Assembly (NCBI RefSeq): GCF_963518785.1
Contig: NZ_CAUQKJ010000004.1
Coordinates: forward strand, 1 to 64,000
Length of the DNA: 64,000 nt
Direction of reading: 5' to 3'
Source: an uncultured Campylobacter sp.
Lineage (GTDB): Bacteria; Campylobacterota; Campylobacteria; Campylobacterales; Campylobacteraceae
In this document: positions 63,842-64,000 of the stretch, one piece after another
Numbering within the stretch: the first letter of the stretch is position 1
Layout of the letters: each line of letters starts with the position of its first letter
The notes under the pieces: generated by a model
What the model saw: the letters and a program-made list of their open reading frames with translations, nothing else
Databases searched by the model: none
What the model was told of the DNA's origin: nothing
Program-made: the position numbers and the translations under genes

Positions 63842-64000
63842 ATGTTGTTTACAGATGAGGATTTTGTAAATATAGTGCCGCAGGATCTGCTAGAGCGCGG
63901 CATACGCCTAAGAGAGGAGCTCGGATTTTATGAAATAGCTTGGAAATTTGACGATGTAATGGAGGTGCTAAAAATCACAAGAGGCAAAGGTATGATTATC
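63842..64000 (+). CDS. 5' part of a gene of unknown function (runs off the window)
   Basis: An open frame of 53 codons to the window edge, beginning MLFTDEDFVNIVPQDLLERG, with AAAGGAG 5-6 bases upstream. The sequence is acidic, with a likely helical region. No family is recognised from this fragment. The gap between ssrA and this gene (63607-63841) is AT-rich and shows only a 15-codon frame. Confidence 0.65.
   Translation, partial: MLFTDEDFVNIVPQDLLERGIRLREELGFYEIAWKFDDVMEVLKITRGKGMII

Overview
The window looks like a chromosomal segment of an epsilonproteobacterium, most likely a relatively GC-rich, non-jejuni (oral-type) Campylobacter such as the C. gracilis/showae/rectus group. The evidence is a tmRNA proteolysis tag reading ANNVKFAPAYAKAA (the C. 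jejuni tag), a nap cluster in the epsilonproteobacterial order napA-G-H-B-L-D, a tungstate tupABC locus, a ciaD-like/cca gene pair, and fdhD next to a ModE-like regulator. The species is inferred, not proven.

Layout. 1-9993 is a complete type I-B CRISPR-Cas locus: an array of 19 identical 30-bp repeats plus one decayed terminal repeat (42-1314), a leader (1315-1699), then cas1, cas2, cas4, cas3, cas5, cas7, cas8b and cas6, all on the minus strand. The crRNA tag orientation, the decayed distal repeat and the position of the leader agree that the array is transcribed on the minus strand. A consensus promoter (TTGACA-N17-TATAAT) precedes cas8b; cas6 sits apart behind a glyS terminator. 10011-19037 holds minus-strand housekeeping genes: glyS, a 44-residue membrane peptide, a secreted endonuclease-family protein, trmL, cca, a ciaD-like gene, a small gene, leuB and leuD. 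19446-21326 is rpoD. 21961-23668 is an AT-rich two-gene RloA/RloB-like ATPase plus TOPRIM module, probably anti-phage. 24124-32034 carries a DKNYY-like protein, a uracil permease, gpsA, gatB and atpB. 32509-35860 is the hrcA-grpE-dnaK heat-shock operon with a CIRCE-type operator. 36327-39192 is tupA facing tupBC across a 19-bp palindrome. 39731-47380 contains an aminotransferase, an ankyrin protein, a ModE-like regulator, fdhD and a cytoplasmic formate dehydrogenase that is a selenoprotein (in-frame UGA plus a SECIS hairpin). 47917-54360 is the nap operon. The right end has an AI-2E-family transporter, ruvB, a vapB/vapC pair whose toxin is broken by a stop codon, panB, ssrA (tmRNA) and the start of one more gene.

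Molybdenum/tungsten theme: tupABC (tungstate uptake), the ModE-like regulator, fdhD, the Sec-formate dehydrogenase and NapA all handle W/Mo-pterin enzymes and lie within about 18 kb.

Most striking pattern: the six-base palindrome RAATTY is packed into arrays with roughly 15-bp spacing. They fill large intergenic gaps (13991-14760, 19060-19330, 28640-29020, 39190-39700, 60080-60720) and enter genes in frame. In tupC there are 12 cores at exactly 15-bp steps; in napL every step is a multiple of 3; the ciaD-like gene is also expanded. In all three genes the cores are read in one phase as Asn-Ser or Asn-Phe. In C. jejuni RAATTY is the CtsM methylation motif that marks DNA as transformable, so these arrays may be Campylobacter counterparts of DNA-uptake sequences.
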